Shown here in pieces: positions 24,033 through 32,425 of a stretch of 37,266 nt of DNA (its first letter is position 1; each line of letters starts with the position of its first letter). The notes beneath the pieces were generated by a model. That model worked only from the letters and a program-made list of their open reading frames with translations, was not told where the DNA came from and made no database searches. Position numbers and translations under genes: made by a program. This DNA comes from Lentisphaeria bacterium. GTDB taxonomy: Bacteria > Verrucomicrobiota > Lentisphaeria > Victivallales > UBA1829. The stretch covers positions 1 to 37,266 of the forward strand of contig JAFTIQ010000025.1 in assembly GCA_017456805.1 (NCBI GenBank), read 5' to 3'.

Positions 24033-27000
24033 TATTTATTTTCCTTTTCTGTAAGGATTTCCGGCGCGGAATTGAGCCCGTAGGGGAGCAGTTGCCGCGT
24101 TTCCGATTCCATCAGTTTGTATCCTATCGGATGATCGCTGACGGGGTAAAGTTCTTTCCGGAAGAAGGGACCGCAGCTGTTTCTCATGCTTCCCGTCACG
24201 ACGATCTCCAAATCAAATTCCCGGGGAAGATCCAGATTTCCGGTTGTTCCAGGGGAGAAGATCAACGCAGAGACTGTTTTTTGATCGATCCGGATCTCTG
24301 CTGGAGTTCCATTGTAATCCGGAAGTCGGATCGCTCCGCGGGCAGAATCTGCACACCGGACTTTTGTTTTGTAAATGACTGCTCCCGGATAGAAGGGCAA
24401 CCCCTGTTCGCACCAGCTGCCAAGTTTCAGAGTCTTGACCGGTGCGGTGAGAATGAAACTCATTCCATCTGCTTTTACCCCGAAATTTCCTGTCAGGAAC
24501 ATGCTTTCCAGACCGGGATGGGCATTGGTCAGGCGGGTCGTAAAGACAAATCTGTTTTTTCCTGCTGTAAGATATTCTTTCGGGAGTTCCACTTTCCGCC
24601 ATGCGGAAGCATGCCATTCGCCGAGATCCTTCTTCTCCACCGGTTTTCCATTCAATGTGATCTGATACAGTTCCGGACGTTCCAGAACAATCGCAATATT
24701 TTCCTGCGGCAGAGATTCACATTCAAAATCAAAGAAGATCGAAACTTCGCCGCCGGAGATTTTATCGATTTTTCTGCACCAGGGCTGGGGCATCATGAAG
24801 TTCCGCACCTCAATTCCCAGGTTCTCCCGCAGTTTATCATCCAGGAACAGAATATATTCCGGTTCCGAATCTTCCGCAGCTTTGAAATGATCCATGACAG
24901 CCACGTTGGGTTCGGAAAGTTCGATCTCCCACTGTTCCGGCGCAATTGTCTGGGCGACAGATAATTCCTTGCGTTCCGGTTCCGGCTGTTCTGCTGAAAC
25001 CATTCCTTTGGCAGGAAGAGCAAAAAAGAGTTTTGTTGCAAGCCGCTGGAATCCGGAGCGGATGATCCATTTTCCATCCCGGTACTCCGCATCAGCTGCA
25101 AGGTATTTTCCGGTGAACGGATCAAATTCCACCAGTTCGCCGGAATATGGGCTTTCAAATGAAATCTGAACTTCCGGATAGATCTCTTTCCGGAACACGA
25201 CGTTCGGTTCAACAAAGCCTTCTCCCTCTTCATTCCCTTCATCAACCGGATGCCCGGTGTTGCAGAGATAGAGAGAATCCCAATCCTTGCCGCGCCGGAC
25301 CTGATGCAGCAGGGATCTGCACGTTTTTCCCTCGGGATCCGTAATCCGGCAGGGCACATGCCCCTGAAGGAGCTTGACAAGTTCCGCCGGGTCCTTCACT
25401 TGCGGGAAGGGCCAGACCATCTCCTGTTTGACTGCATCGATATATCCGGGAATCTCTCCGGCAGAGAGAACGAGTCCGCCATTCGCCTGGAACTCTTTCA
25501 GCAAGTTCAAGGTGGAGCTGCGGATCGTGATAAGGTGCGGCAGAACTACAACTTTGTATTCTGCCTCGCCGACGGTCAGGGTATCTCCTTTGACGTTTGC
25601 CAGCTGTGCAAGGATCCCTTCATCGCCGTAATCAAAGTCGAGCTGATGCGCCAGAAGGAGATTGCTCAGTTTGACATATTCCCGGTCGAAATCAAGGGTT
25701 TTCTTTTCTTTCCGCCACTCCTGGTGGAACATGCTCCAGGCGGATTCCTGCGCTGAAACAAACAGGATCCGGCGGTCTTCTTTTCCTTCAGAAAGACAGG
25801 CACTGAGCCGTGCAAAATAGTTATTGAGATTCCGGTACGTTTCCGGGAAATTTGTCTGCAATGCAACCGGACAGGGATAATCCCGTTTGGCTTCCCCTTC
25901 GATGGAGTACAACGCAAGATGTTCGCAGCGGTAATTCACTCCCAATGCATAAAGCCAGTCTCCCAGCGCCTTGATTCCGGCAGGAGAGAAATACCATCCG
26001 GTACAGCCGTAGACTTCTACCAGACGGCGTTTTTTGCCGAACTGGCGCGCCGCAGAGGAAAGCTGTTTGGCTGTCTGATATGCCCGGTGATGTTCACTGA
26101 GCAAGTCGATTCCAGGCATTCCCATGTGCTCATAAAGCTGCATGGCACTGCCGATCCCCAAAGTCTGATAGGAAAGAGAATCTTCCCCGACCGGATGCCC
26201 GGTCAATTTCAAATGATGTTCTTTGCACCAGGTATTGATGGGTTCCCAGAATGCCTTCTTGAAAAATTTCAGCATGGTGCTGACGTAGTGCACCCGTGGT
26301 GCAACGGAATCTGCTCCGGCAACTTCATAGAAAAATTCCGGACATCTGTCCAGTGCATCGTAATGATAGGTTTCCCGGAAATCTTCCAGCAGACCTTCGG
26401 TCCAGGGAAGCATTTTCCGGTGTTCCGTATCCCATTCCGGCTGGTCAATGAGAAAACCGTACCGCGGCTCATCTGTAAAGATCCCGGGGATCACATTGCC
26501 GAATTCTTTGGAATAACGTTTCGCGTATGCCTCATGAGTCAGTTCAATAAACTTCCGGACCGCTTTCACGGAAAGAGTATCCAGATAGGTGTAGTCATTG
26601 TACCAGGTGCTGCAGTTCACGGTGTCGGTATAAAAAACAAGCAGGGTTTCCCCCTCCTGCAAATCCCCCCGGAAGGTTTCCGTATTGAGCCGTCTGACAT
26701 TTTCTGCATGAACTCCGCTGACCTTTGCCGCGAAAACCGCAAGGGTCGTTTCAGGCAGCTCTTCCGATGCGGCATCCGCAAAGGGAACTTCTTTCAAAGT
26801 GATTCCTTTTGCTCTGTATTCCGGATCGCAGGTAATGAGCCCTCCGCCGGAACCGGAGGGAAAACGGTCTTCATCATAAAGCCACGCTTCCATATTCAGC
26901 TTTTTTGCTTCATCGACAGCTGCATCAATACATTCAAACCATTTTTCCGAAAGGTAAGCGGTTTTCAAACCGGTTCTTGCATGAAGATAAAACCCGCCCA

Positions 27001-27151
27001 GGCCGTTCTGATGAAATCCGCGGATCTGTTTTCGGATCTCTTCCGGATCCAACTCTCCATTGAGTGCCCAGAATGGGGCAGATCTCCATTCCGCAGACGG
27101 ATTTTTTACAGATTCCGCCAGATGTTGAAAAGGTACAGAGGTGCTGGACAT
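24032..27151 (-). CDS. GH106-like alpha-L-rhamnosidase
   Basis: A 1039-residue glycoside hydrolase resembling family GH106 (PF17132-like), which removes alpha-L-rhamnose from pectic or other glycans. The N-terminal barrel includes APFWALNGELDPEEIRKQIRGFHQNGLGGFYLHARTGL (about 25-62), AWLYDEDRFPSGSGGG and GIFTDEPRYGFLID (an acidic pair suited to catalysis), plus LVEVYGCTGWYF. The last third (from about 750) is beta-rich with a GH2-like sugar-binding fold (PELYQITLNGKPVEKKDLGEW). No signal peptide is visible, unlike many GH106 enzymes, so it may work inside the cell. AGGAG lies just before the ATG, inside the 3' end of the lipoprotein gene. Confidence 0.78.
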   Translation of the reverse strand: MSSTSVPFQHLAESVKNPSAEWRSAPFWALNGELDPEEIRKQIRGFHQNGLGGFYLHARTGLKTAYLSEKWFECIDAAVDEAKKLNMEAWLYDEDRFPSGSGGGLITCDPEYRAKGITLKEVPFADAASEELPETTLAVFAAKVSGVHAENVRRLNTETFRGDLQEGETLLVFYTDTVNCSTWYNDYTYLDTLSVKAVRKFIELTHEAYAKRYSKEFGNVIPGIFTDEPRYGFLIDQPEWDTEHRKMLPWTEGLLEDFRETYHYDALDRCPEFFYEVAGADSVAPRVHYVSTMLKFFKKAFWEPINTWCKEHHLKLTGHPVGEDSLSYQTLGIGSAMQLYEHMGMPGIDLLSEHHRAYQTAKQLSSAARQFGKKRRLVEVYGCTGWYFSPAGIKALGDWLYALGVNYRCEHLALYSIEGEAKRDYPCPVALQTNFPETYRNLNNYFARLSACLSEGKEDRRILFVSAQESAWSMFHQEWRKEKKTLDFDREYVKLSNLLLAHQLDFDYGDEGILAQLANVKGDTLTVGEAEYKVVVLPHLITIRSSTLNLLKEFQANGGLVLSAGEIPGYIDAVKQEMVWPFPQVKDPAELVKLLQGHVPCRITDPEGKTCRSLLHQVRRGKDWDSLYLCNTGHPVDEGNEEGEGFVEPNVVFRKEIYPEVQISFESPYSGELVEFDPFTGKYLAADAEYRDGKWIIRSGFQRLATKLFFALPAKGMVSAEQPEPERKELSVAQTIAPEQWEIELSEPNVAVMDHFKAAEDSEPEYILFLDDKLRENLGIEVRNFMMPQPWCRKIDKISGGEVSIFFDFECESLPQENIAIVLERPELYQITLNGKPVEKKDLGEWHASAWRKVELPKEYLTAGKNRFVFTTRLTNAHPGLESMFLTGNFGVKADGMSFILTAPVKTLKLGSWCEQGLPFYPGAVIYKTKVRCADSARGAIRLPDYNGTPAEIRIDQKTVSALIFSPGTTGNLDLPREFDLEIVVTGSMRNSCGPFFRKELYPVSDHPIGYKLMESETRQLLPYGLNSAPEILTEKENK

Positions 27152-27157
27152 GAGGGC

Positions 27158-27637
27158 TTACTCCTTCGTTGAGATTTTCAGCAGTTTCGCGTGGATCACG
27201 ATACGGTAGATCTCTTCCTGAGTTTCCGTTGTGCGGTTGTAGTTGGTCATATCATCCCGGAAGTATTGAACGGCACTGTTGCTGCTGTCACCGACACGCC
27301 AGGTTTTTGCGGGCTGATTTTTGACCTGATCGGGCCGCGCTTCTCCTGCCGGAATCCGTTCGATCCGTTCGATCAGAAGCCCGTTTGCCCCTTTTTCCGC
27401 TGCAAATTTCCGCAATTTCGCCTGAACTTGCTGCGTGGTCCAATTGGTTCCGGCTGAAGCTGTAACTTCCCCGAGAAGCTCCTGTTTTGACCCCGCCGGA
27501 TACTGGCTGGGCGAATAATAAAGTACTACATTTTTTTCCGATTTCAAGGGCTGCAGCGCTTTCCCGTTATAATCGATTTGACAGCATCCACTGAGAAAAA
27601 TTGCGGCAATAAGTGCCAGAAAAAGCTTTTTCATCAT
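27158..27637 (-). CDS. lipoprotein of unknown function
   Basis: A 159-residue protein with a lipoprotein signal, MMKKLFLALIAAIFLSGC, with the modified Cys at 18. The mature part contains LLGEVTASAG...KLRKFAAEKGANGLLIERIE, a pattern seen in small envelope lipoproteins such as the DUF4156 type, whose function is unknown. AAAGGAG serves either of two adjacent ATG codons (27637 or 27634). The gene begins right after the alanine racemase stop and ends 6 bases before the rhamnosidase-like start. Confidence 0.72.
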   Translation of the reverse strand: MMKKLFLALIAAIFLSGCCQIDYNGKALQPLKSEKNVVLYYSPSQYPAGSKQELLGEVTASAGTNWTTQQVQAKLRKFAAEKGANGLLIERIERIPAGEARPDQVKNQPAKTWRVGDSSNSAVQYFRDDMTNYNRTTETQEEIYRIVIHAKLLKISTKE

Positions 27638-28768
27638 TCAAACTCCTTTCGTTAGATAAGTCCGGTTGACCCGGGGGCCGATGGAACAGAGCACTTCATA
27701 AGGATGTGTCCCCTTCAATGTCGCCCAGTCCCCTACGGTGATCCGGCTTTCCCCGGATTCCCCGATAAATATCACTTCTTCGCCGGGATGAAGATCCTCT
27801 ATCCCATCCACACAGACCGTCGTATAGTCCATGGAGATCCGTCCCAGAATAGGACAAACCTTACCCCGGATGATCACAGAGCCGCGATTGGAAAGCATCA
27901 GCGGAATCCCGTCAGCATAGCCTGCTGCAACAGTGGCAACCTTCGTATCACCGGAAAGACGGCAGGTCCGGTCATAACCGATCGTGTGCTCCGCAGGCAT
28001 TTCCCGGATCTGTACAATTCTGGATTTCAACGTGACAGTAGATCTCAGCCCGATTTTTTCCTCTCCGGCTGCATTGAATGCCCCGTGAAGGTTGATCCCG
28101 GCCCGGACATGGGTGAACTCAGGAACTTTTGCAAAGGGACAACTGTTGATGGCATCGCTGTTCGCAATGTGACGTTTGGTCAGATGGATCCCCGCAGATT
28201 CCAGTTCCTTCGCGATCTGAAGAACCGTTTCCGCCTGTTTCAAACTCAATTCATCATCCGCCGCCGCAGGAAAGTGGGAATAGATCCCGCAGCAATTCAA
28301 ATTGGGCAGCTTGACAACTTCTTTTGCCGTTTCAAGCGCATTCTCCGCCAGAATCCCAAGACGCCCCATCCCGGAATCTATCTTGAAATGGACTTCCGTC
28401 GCAACTCCCTGACGGACAGATTCATCGCTGATCTTTTTCGCCGCTTCATATCCGGTGATCCCAAGAATGAAACGATGTTTCACCGCAGCTTCCAGTTCGG
28501 AATCAAGCAGACCGCCAAGAATCTGCACAGGTTTTCCCAGCGGAAGCAGCTGGATCGCTTCCCGCAGTTCCGCAACGCAGAATCCCGCCGCTCCGGCACG
28601 CACTAACCGCTCCGCAATGGGCAAAACCCCTAAACCGTAAGCATTTGCTTTTACAACTGCCATCACCTTCAGCGGTGAAACAGATTGGCAGATCCGTTTG
28701 AAATTCTCTTCCAAAATATCAAGATCGATCTCCAGCCAGATCCGACCTTTATTCGCTTGTTCTGACAT
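27638..28768 (-). CDS. alr: alanine racemase
   Basis: A 376-residue PLP enzyme that converts L- to D-alanine for cell-wall peptidoglycan. The PLP lysine is in AVVKANAYGLG (Lys40). KIDSGMGRLG, RAGINLHGAF, the second catalytic Tyr in AAGYADGIPLMLSNRG, and GRISMDYTTVCV follow in the right order, and the length is normal. The start is preceded by AGGGG about 11 bases upstream. A 20-bp perfect palindrome overlaps its predicted -10 box, which suggests a repressor site. It heads a leftward series in which the next gene begins directly at its stop. Confidence 0.93.
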   Translation of the reverse strand: MSEQANKGRIWLEIDLDILEENFKRICQSVSPLKVMAVVKANAYGLGVLPIAERLVRAGAAGFCVAELREAIQLLPLGKPVQILGGLLDSELEAAVKHRFILGITGYEAAKKISDESVRQGVATEVHFKIDSGMGRLGILAENALETAKEVVKLPNLNCCGIYSHFPAAADDELSLKQAETVLQIAKELESAGIHLTKRHIANSDAINSCPFAKVPEFTHVRAGINLHGAFNAAGEEKIGLRSTVTLKSRIVQIREMPAEHTIGYDRTCRLSGDTKVATVAAGYADGIPLMLSNRGSVIIRGKVCPILGRISMDYTTVCVDGIEDLHPGEEVIFIGESGESRITVGDWATLKGTHPYEVLCSIGPRVNRTYLTKGV

Positions 28769-28795
28769 AATTTTCAGTACCCCTATGTTGTGTTC

Positions 28796-28828
28796 TTGGA
28801 AATATATATTTCCAATTGAATTTTACAA
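28796..28828 (-). promoter_or_regulatory. alr promoter overlapped by a 20-bp palindrome
   Basis: Minus strand: TTGTAA (28823-28828), 16 bp, TATATT (28801-28806). The perfect palindrome TTGGAAATATATATTTCCAA (28796-28815) covers the -10 region. Such a layout is typical of a repressor operator. Confidence 0.55.
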
Positions 28829-28866
28829 GGGGAGAAAACAGGTTTTTTTACGCTTTTTCCCGCTGT

Positions 28867-29694
28867 TCAGGAAAAAAATCTGCCGGAGAGGTAGCCAAAA
28901 CTCTTGATTGCAAAGCTCAACCATGCCTTGAACGGAAGAGGATGACGTTTCCTGTTCTTCCGGGTTACTGAGGGCGCGCCGAACTCCTTCAGCAGCCAGG
29001 ATTCCTTCTTGTGAAGTTCCCCCACTTGCCAGCCGCGGGTCCAAAGGGTCTTCCAGTCATCCTGATGTTCATGAAGACATTCGGCTCCGGCACAGTAACC
29101 GACGGCTTCCCCATTCAGGATCAGTTTCCCTGCAAGAAGCGTATCTTCTCCGAATTGAGCATCCGGAAACGCTCCGTACTTCATGATCTTCCCAATATCC
29201 CACGCCGCAAAGGCATCGGAAAAGAAAGCGGTCATCAAACCAAGTTCGGAAATTTGTTCTTTATTCTTTATGCAACTTTCTGCAGGATAACATGTTTCCC
29301 GCTGCCAACGGTGCAGGGATCCGCAGTTTTCAGAGCGTTGTCTCCCATAACAGCCCGCCAGATTTTCTTCCTGGAGAAAGGTAACCAGTTGGCGCAGGGA
29401 ATCCGGAGAGGAAAGAAGAACATCCTGCGTCATAAATATCACAACATCAAACTTTTTCCGGAAGAGCAGCTTGACAATTTTCCGCCGGACTCCTCCGTGC
29501 TTGAATTTCGATTTTCTGATCTTGATACAGTTCCATCCATGCTGCCGGGCTGCTGTGCAGGTTTCATCGGAAGATTCACTGTCAACGATCAGTTTGAAAT
29601 CGGGTGCAAAGTTTTGTTCATCAATGGCTTGTAAAATCCTCTCCCAGTCTCCGGAGCAAGCATTGAATGTAGGAATGGCAATTGCAGTTTTCAT
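28867..29694 (-). CDS. GT2-family glycosyltransferase (rhamnosyltransferase-like)
   Basis: A 275-residue inverting glycosyltransferase with a GT-A fold. The start MKTAIAIPTFNACSGDWERIL, then KLIVDSESSDETCTAA with the nucleotide-binding Asp and VIFMTQDVLLSSPDSL, follow the GT2 pattern. GAFPDAQFGEDTLLAGKL holds the later acidic motif, and LHEHQDDWKTLWTRGWQVGELH is often seen in dTDP-rhamnosyl-type enzymes. The ATG overlaps the stop of the upstream GT2 gene (ATGA), so the two are coupled. It probably adds a sugar, perhaps rhamnose, to a surface glycan. Confidence 0.8.
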   Translation of the reverse strand: MKTAIAIPTFNACSGDWERILQAIDEQNFAPDFKLIVDSESSDETCTAARQHGWNCIKIRKSKFKHGGVRRKIVKLLFRKKFDVVIFMTQDVLLSSPDSLRQLVTFLQEENLAGCYGRQRSENCGSLHRWQRETCYPAESCIKNKEQISELGLMTAFFSDAFAAWDIGKIMKYGAFPDAQFGEDTLLAGKLILNGEAVGYCAGAECLHEHQDDWKTLWTRGWQVGELHKKESWLLKEFGAPSVTRKNRKRHPLPFKAWLSFAIKSFGYLSGRFFS

Positions 29695-30608
29695 ATTGCC
29701 CACCATAAACCGAGCGTCCGCAGGAAATCATTTTTCACAAAGCCATGTTTCCAGAGCGTGAACAGACGTTTGAAGTAAGATTTTTCTTCCGGAAGTCTGC
29801 TCCAGGCTTCCAGCAAAATCCTTTTCTCCGGAGAGAGCTGATCCCCATATTGAGCGAAAAATGCAGCAGCCTGTCTCTGAGTCAGAATCAGACGTTTCTG
29901 CAATTCTGCCCGGGCAAAAAAGCCGGCAAGAAGTTTTTTCCGAGGGACCGCACCGTAACAATTTCCCCCGTGCTGACGGTAATCGATTAATGCATCATTT
30001 ATGAACCGGACCTTTCCGAATGCGGAGGCAATCAGAGCAAGATACCAGTCATGACAGATCGCATCATTCGGGAAATCAACGAGTTGCGCAAGTTTTCGAT
30101 TGATGATCACCGTGCATCCGGTCACATTGTTCTGAACCAGATATTCCTTGAAGCTGTCGCGGCTGCTCACCAGTGATTGAAAGCGGAAAAACGAAGGAGA
30201 AATCTCCTGCAGGTTTTCAGACACGACTCTCAGATCCGAATGACAGAGGAGCGGCGTTCCCTCAGCTTCTTCTTTTTCCGCCTGCTGAATTTGACCGAGG
30301 CTGCGTTCCAGTTTGTCCGGATGCCAGATATCATCCTGATCTGCGAACATCAGATAAGGAGAATCAGGGGCATGCCTGATCAATGTATTATAGGATTTTA
30401 CGACTCCGAGATGTGACTCATCCTCAAGAATTTGCGAAAAATCAAACTCTTTCAGAAGTTCTTTGTTTCTGTGATTATCCTCCGGATCATCAAAGCGGCA
30501 GAGCAGCCTGAAATCCTGAAACGTCTGTTGTTTCAGAGAAAGCAAAAAATCTTTCAGGAAGGGTGCTTCCTTATAAACAGAAAGTAAAATGGTTATCACA
30601 GGAGTCAT
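29691..30608 (-). CDS. GT2-family glycosyltransferase
   Basis: A 305-residue GT-A glycosyltransferase. MTPVITILLSVYKEAPFLKDFLLSLKQQTFQDFRL is the classic GT2 opening. SPYLMFADQDDIWHPDKLE carries the DxD metal motif, and NNVTGCTVIINRKL with CHDWYLALIASAFG continues the pattern of rhamnosyl- and similar transferases. No good ribosome site precedes the ATG, but the family similarity begins at its first residue. It is the first gene of the pair; a terminator for the small gene upstream separates them. Confidence 0.83.
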   Translation of the reverse strand: MTPVITILLSVYKEAPFLKDFLLSLKQQTFQDFRLLCRFDDPEDNHRNKELLKEFDFSQILEDESHLGVVKSYNTLIRHAPDSPYLMFADQDDIWHPDKLERSLGQIQQAEKEEAEGTPLLCHSDLRVVSENLQEISPSFFRFQSLVSSRDSFKEYLVQNNVTGCTVIINRKLAQLVDFPNDAICHDWYLALIASAFGKVRFINDALIDYRQHGGNCYGAVPRKKLLAGFFARAELQKRLILTQRQAAAFFAQYGDQLSPEKRILLEAWSRLPEEKSYFKRLFTLWKHGFVKNDFLRTLGLWWAI

Positions 30609-30664
30609 AACAGAATCATAATCAATCGGTTGTATGTATTTCAGGGATTTTGGATGCAGAAAAA

Positions 30665-30693
30665 AATCCCGGTATTCATCACACCGGGATTTT
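30665..30693 (-). terminator. rho-independent terminator of the small-protein gene
   Basis: A 9-bp stem (AATCCCGGT 30665-30673 with ACCGGGATT 30683-30691) with a 9-base loop; on the minus strand it is followed by a run of T. It lies 20 bases after the stop of the 66-residue gene and upstream of the GT2 pair. Confidence 0.85.
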
Positions 30694-30712
30694 CAAAAAA
30701 AGACGCCAGAAC

Positions 30713-30913
30713 TTACTTAGCAACAGGGCATTTCAGTTTGTCATAGGTTTCTTTGCTGACGAATTTTGTCAGTTTGGTTCCATCGGTGTCAACAGCTTTG
30801 ACGCCATAACGGACCTGAACGCCCTTGGAGGTTTCCTTCTTGAATTCAACCTTTGTGCATTTAGAATCGGCGACTTTGACACTTTCTCTCTTCTTAACGT
30901 TGTAGAACTCCAT
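30713..30913 (-). CDS. conserved-looking 66-residue basic protein
   Basis: A short, Lys-rich protein (MEFYNVKKRESVKV...TYDKLKCPVAK) with two Cys and a predicted beta-rich centre (VQVRYGVKAVDTDGTKLTKFV). No family recognised. Despite its size it has all the marks of a real, well expressed gene: a promoter with TTGCAA and TATTAT at 17 bp, a leader hairpin, GGGAG 7 bases before the ATG, and a strong terminator just after the stop. It is a monocistronic unit. A nucleic-acid or ribosome-associated role would fit its charge and size, but this is a guess. Confidence 0.75.
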   Translation of the reverse strand: MEFYNVKKRESVKVADSKCTKVEFKKETSKGVQVRYGVKAVDTDGTKLTKFVSKETYDKLKCPVAK

Positions 30914-30942
30914 AATTTACTCCCTGCGTTTTGGGTTTAATG

Positions 30943-30997
30943 GATGCACCTTGCATCTTTTCGGTGTTATAATATCACACGAAAAAGTGAATTGCAA
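30943..30997 (-). promoter_or_regulatory. promoter and leader hairpin of the 66-residue protein gene
   Basis: Minus strand: TTGCAA (30992-30997), 17 bp, TATTAT (30969-30974). The leader holds GATGCA/TGCATC with a 3-base loop (30943-30957), about 30 bases before the start codon. Confidence 0.6.
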
Positions 30998-31374
30998 GTC
31001 CAAAAATGAAAAAAAGGGGGGAAAACAGGGGATTTTTTCGTTTTTTTTTCACAAATGATTGATTTTTGCCCTGAGAAACTTCATTTTTATACCGGAAATT
31101 GTTTTTTATTTCAGCAGGAGCTCCGGAAAGATTGCCGCTTTTTCCGATATTTGCCCCATGTTTTCTCTGCCGGAACCGGAAAACAAAAGACGTTTCTTTT
31201 TCTGAAATCAGCACCACAGTCAGGAGAGAATCCCAAGAACAAAATCTGTTTTTTTCTCAAAACTTGATTTCCGGGAGTTGAAAAAGGATTCAGATGTGAT
31301 AGATTATTTCCGGAAATGGATCTGGTGCATCTGCATTTCCTTGTTTTATGAAAGAGACCCCAATGGAGGAAAAG
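30998..31374. promoter_or_regulatory. divergent intergenic region; promoter of the amidohydrolase gene
   Basis: About 380 bases without a convincing gene; open frames here show no motif. TTGAAA (31278-31283), 16 bp, TAGATT (31300-31305) form a plausible rightward promoter 70 bases before the amidohydrolase start. Nothing else was recognised. Confidence 0.4.
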
Positions 31375-32292
31375 ATGAAATATATTGATTTTCATGCACA
31401 TGCTTACCGTTGTCCGATTCCGTTTGTAACGAGATTCTGCACTGTTGATGAACTGCTGGACCGTTATGACCGTTACGGGATCGAAGCCGGTTTTGTGCTT
31501 CCGGTGGTGAACTCGGAAATCTATCTGCCTCAGGCGAATGAAGATATTCTTGATATGGCAAAGGCTCATCCGGGGCGGATTTTCCCCTATTGCAACGTTG
31601 ATCCCCGGGCATTGATCAACCGTGCAGATGCTCCTTTGGATCAGGTGCTCCAATATTATAAAGATCTCGGCTGTTACGGTGTCGGCGAGATCATGCCCAA
31701 TATGTCAATGGATGATGAACGGGTTCAGAATCTTTTTGCCTGTGCGGAAAAAGTCGGGTTGCCTGTGACGACGGATGGTTCTGACCGTTTGACGGGGGAT
31801 TTCGGGTTGTATGATCAGCCCGGATTGCCCTATCTGGAGCACACTCTGCAGAGATTTCCGAATCTGAGATTCATTGCGCACGGGCCGGTGTTCTGGGCGG
31901 AATGTACCTCCCGTCCCCGTCCGGCACGATGCAAACCGGTATTCCGTGCAGATGGTTTGCAGTATGGTTCTCCGGGTGCTGCCGGAACAATTGATGGTGA
32001 CGGCGTGGCTGTTCAGCTGCTGCGGGATTTCCCGAATCTTTATGCGGAACTTTCCGATGCCATGAGCTATTTGCAGCAGGATGAAGAATTTGCAGTGAAA
32101 TTCCTCTGCGAGTTTCAGGATCGTCTTTTCTTCGGAACAGACTGCTGCAACAGTGAAACAGAATGTCAGTTCCATGGAAAACTCTGGTTTGACCGGATGC
32201 ACGAAAGCGGGAAACTCCCCACGGAAGTCTGGAGGAAAGTGTGCCGGAACAATGCCATTGACTTTTTCCGCCTTGATCTGGCAAAAGCATAA
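31375..32292 (+). CDS. amidohydrolase family (ACMSD-like) TIM-barrel hydrolase
   Basis: A 305-residue metal-dependent hydrolase or decarboxylase of the amidohydrolase_2 type. The metal-binding start MKYIDFHAHAY (His-x-His) is followed by ILDMAKAHPGRIFPYCNVDPR, GCYGVGEIMPN, LRFIAHGPVFW (His) and DRLFFGTDCCNSE (Asp), in the usual order. The start at 31375 was chosen for its GGAGG five bases upstream; an in-frame ATG at 31348 is weaker. Relatives open lactones or decarboxylate ring acids. It is the first gene of the rightward cluster, although the SDR gene has its own promoter 65 bases after its end. Confidence 0.78.
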   Translation: MKYIDFHAHAYRCPIPFVTRFCTVDELLDRYDRYGIEAGFVLPVVNSEIYLPQANEDILDMAKAHPGRIFPYCNVDPRALINRADAPLDQVLQYYKDLGCYGVGEIMPNMSMDDERVQNLFACAEKVGLPVTTDGSDRLTGDFGLYDQPGLPYLEHTLQRFPNLRFIAHGPVFWAECTSRPRPARCKPVFRADGLQYGSPGAAGTIDGDGVAVQLLRDFPNLYAELSDAMSYLQQDEEFAVKFLCEFQDRLFFGTDCCNSETECQFHGKLWFDRMHESGKLPTEVWRKVCRNNAIDFFRLDLAKA

Positions 32293-32356
32293 ATCACAGA
32301 AGGTTCCATAAATAGAGTTCCCCTGAAGTTTTTTTCGAAAAAAATACTGTCATGAC

Positions 32357-32384
32357 TTGAAAATATTTTCCTTAACGCTATATT
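32357..32384 (+). promoter_or_regulatory. promoter of the SDR-flavoprotein operon
   Basis: TTGAAA (32357-32362), 16 bp, TATATT (32379-32384), 41 bases before the SDR start. Just upstream is a 16-bp palindrome of T7-CG-A7 (32329-32344). Confidence 0.5.
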
Positions 32385-32425
32385 TTTATATAAAATATAT
32401 ACTGAAAGAAAGGAATATTTCAAAA

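Noticed and set aside
25919..27172. 417-codon open frame opposite the rhamnosidase-like gene
   Set aside because: Antisense shadow without motifs or ribosome site.
32329..32344. T7-CG-A7 palindrome as an operator
   Set aside because: Homopolymer runs in AT-rich intergenic DNA make this easily by chance; it could equally be a weak terminator after the amidohydrolase gene.
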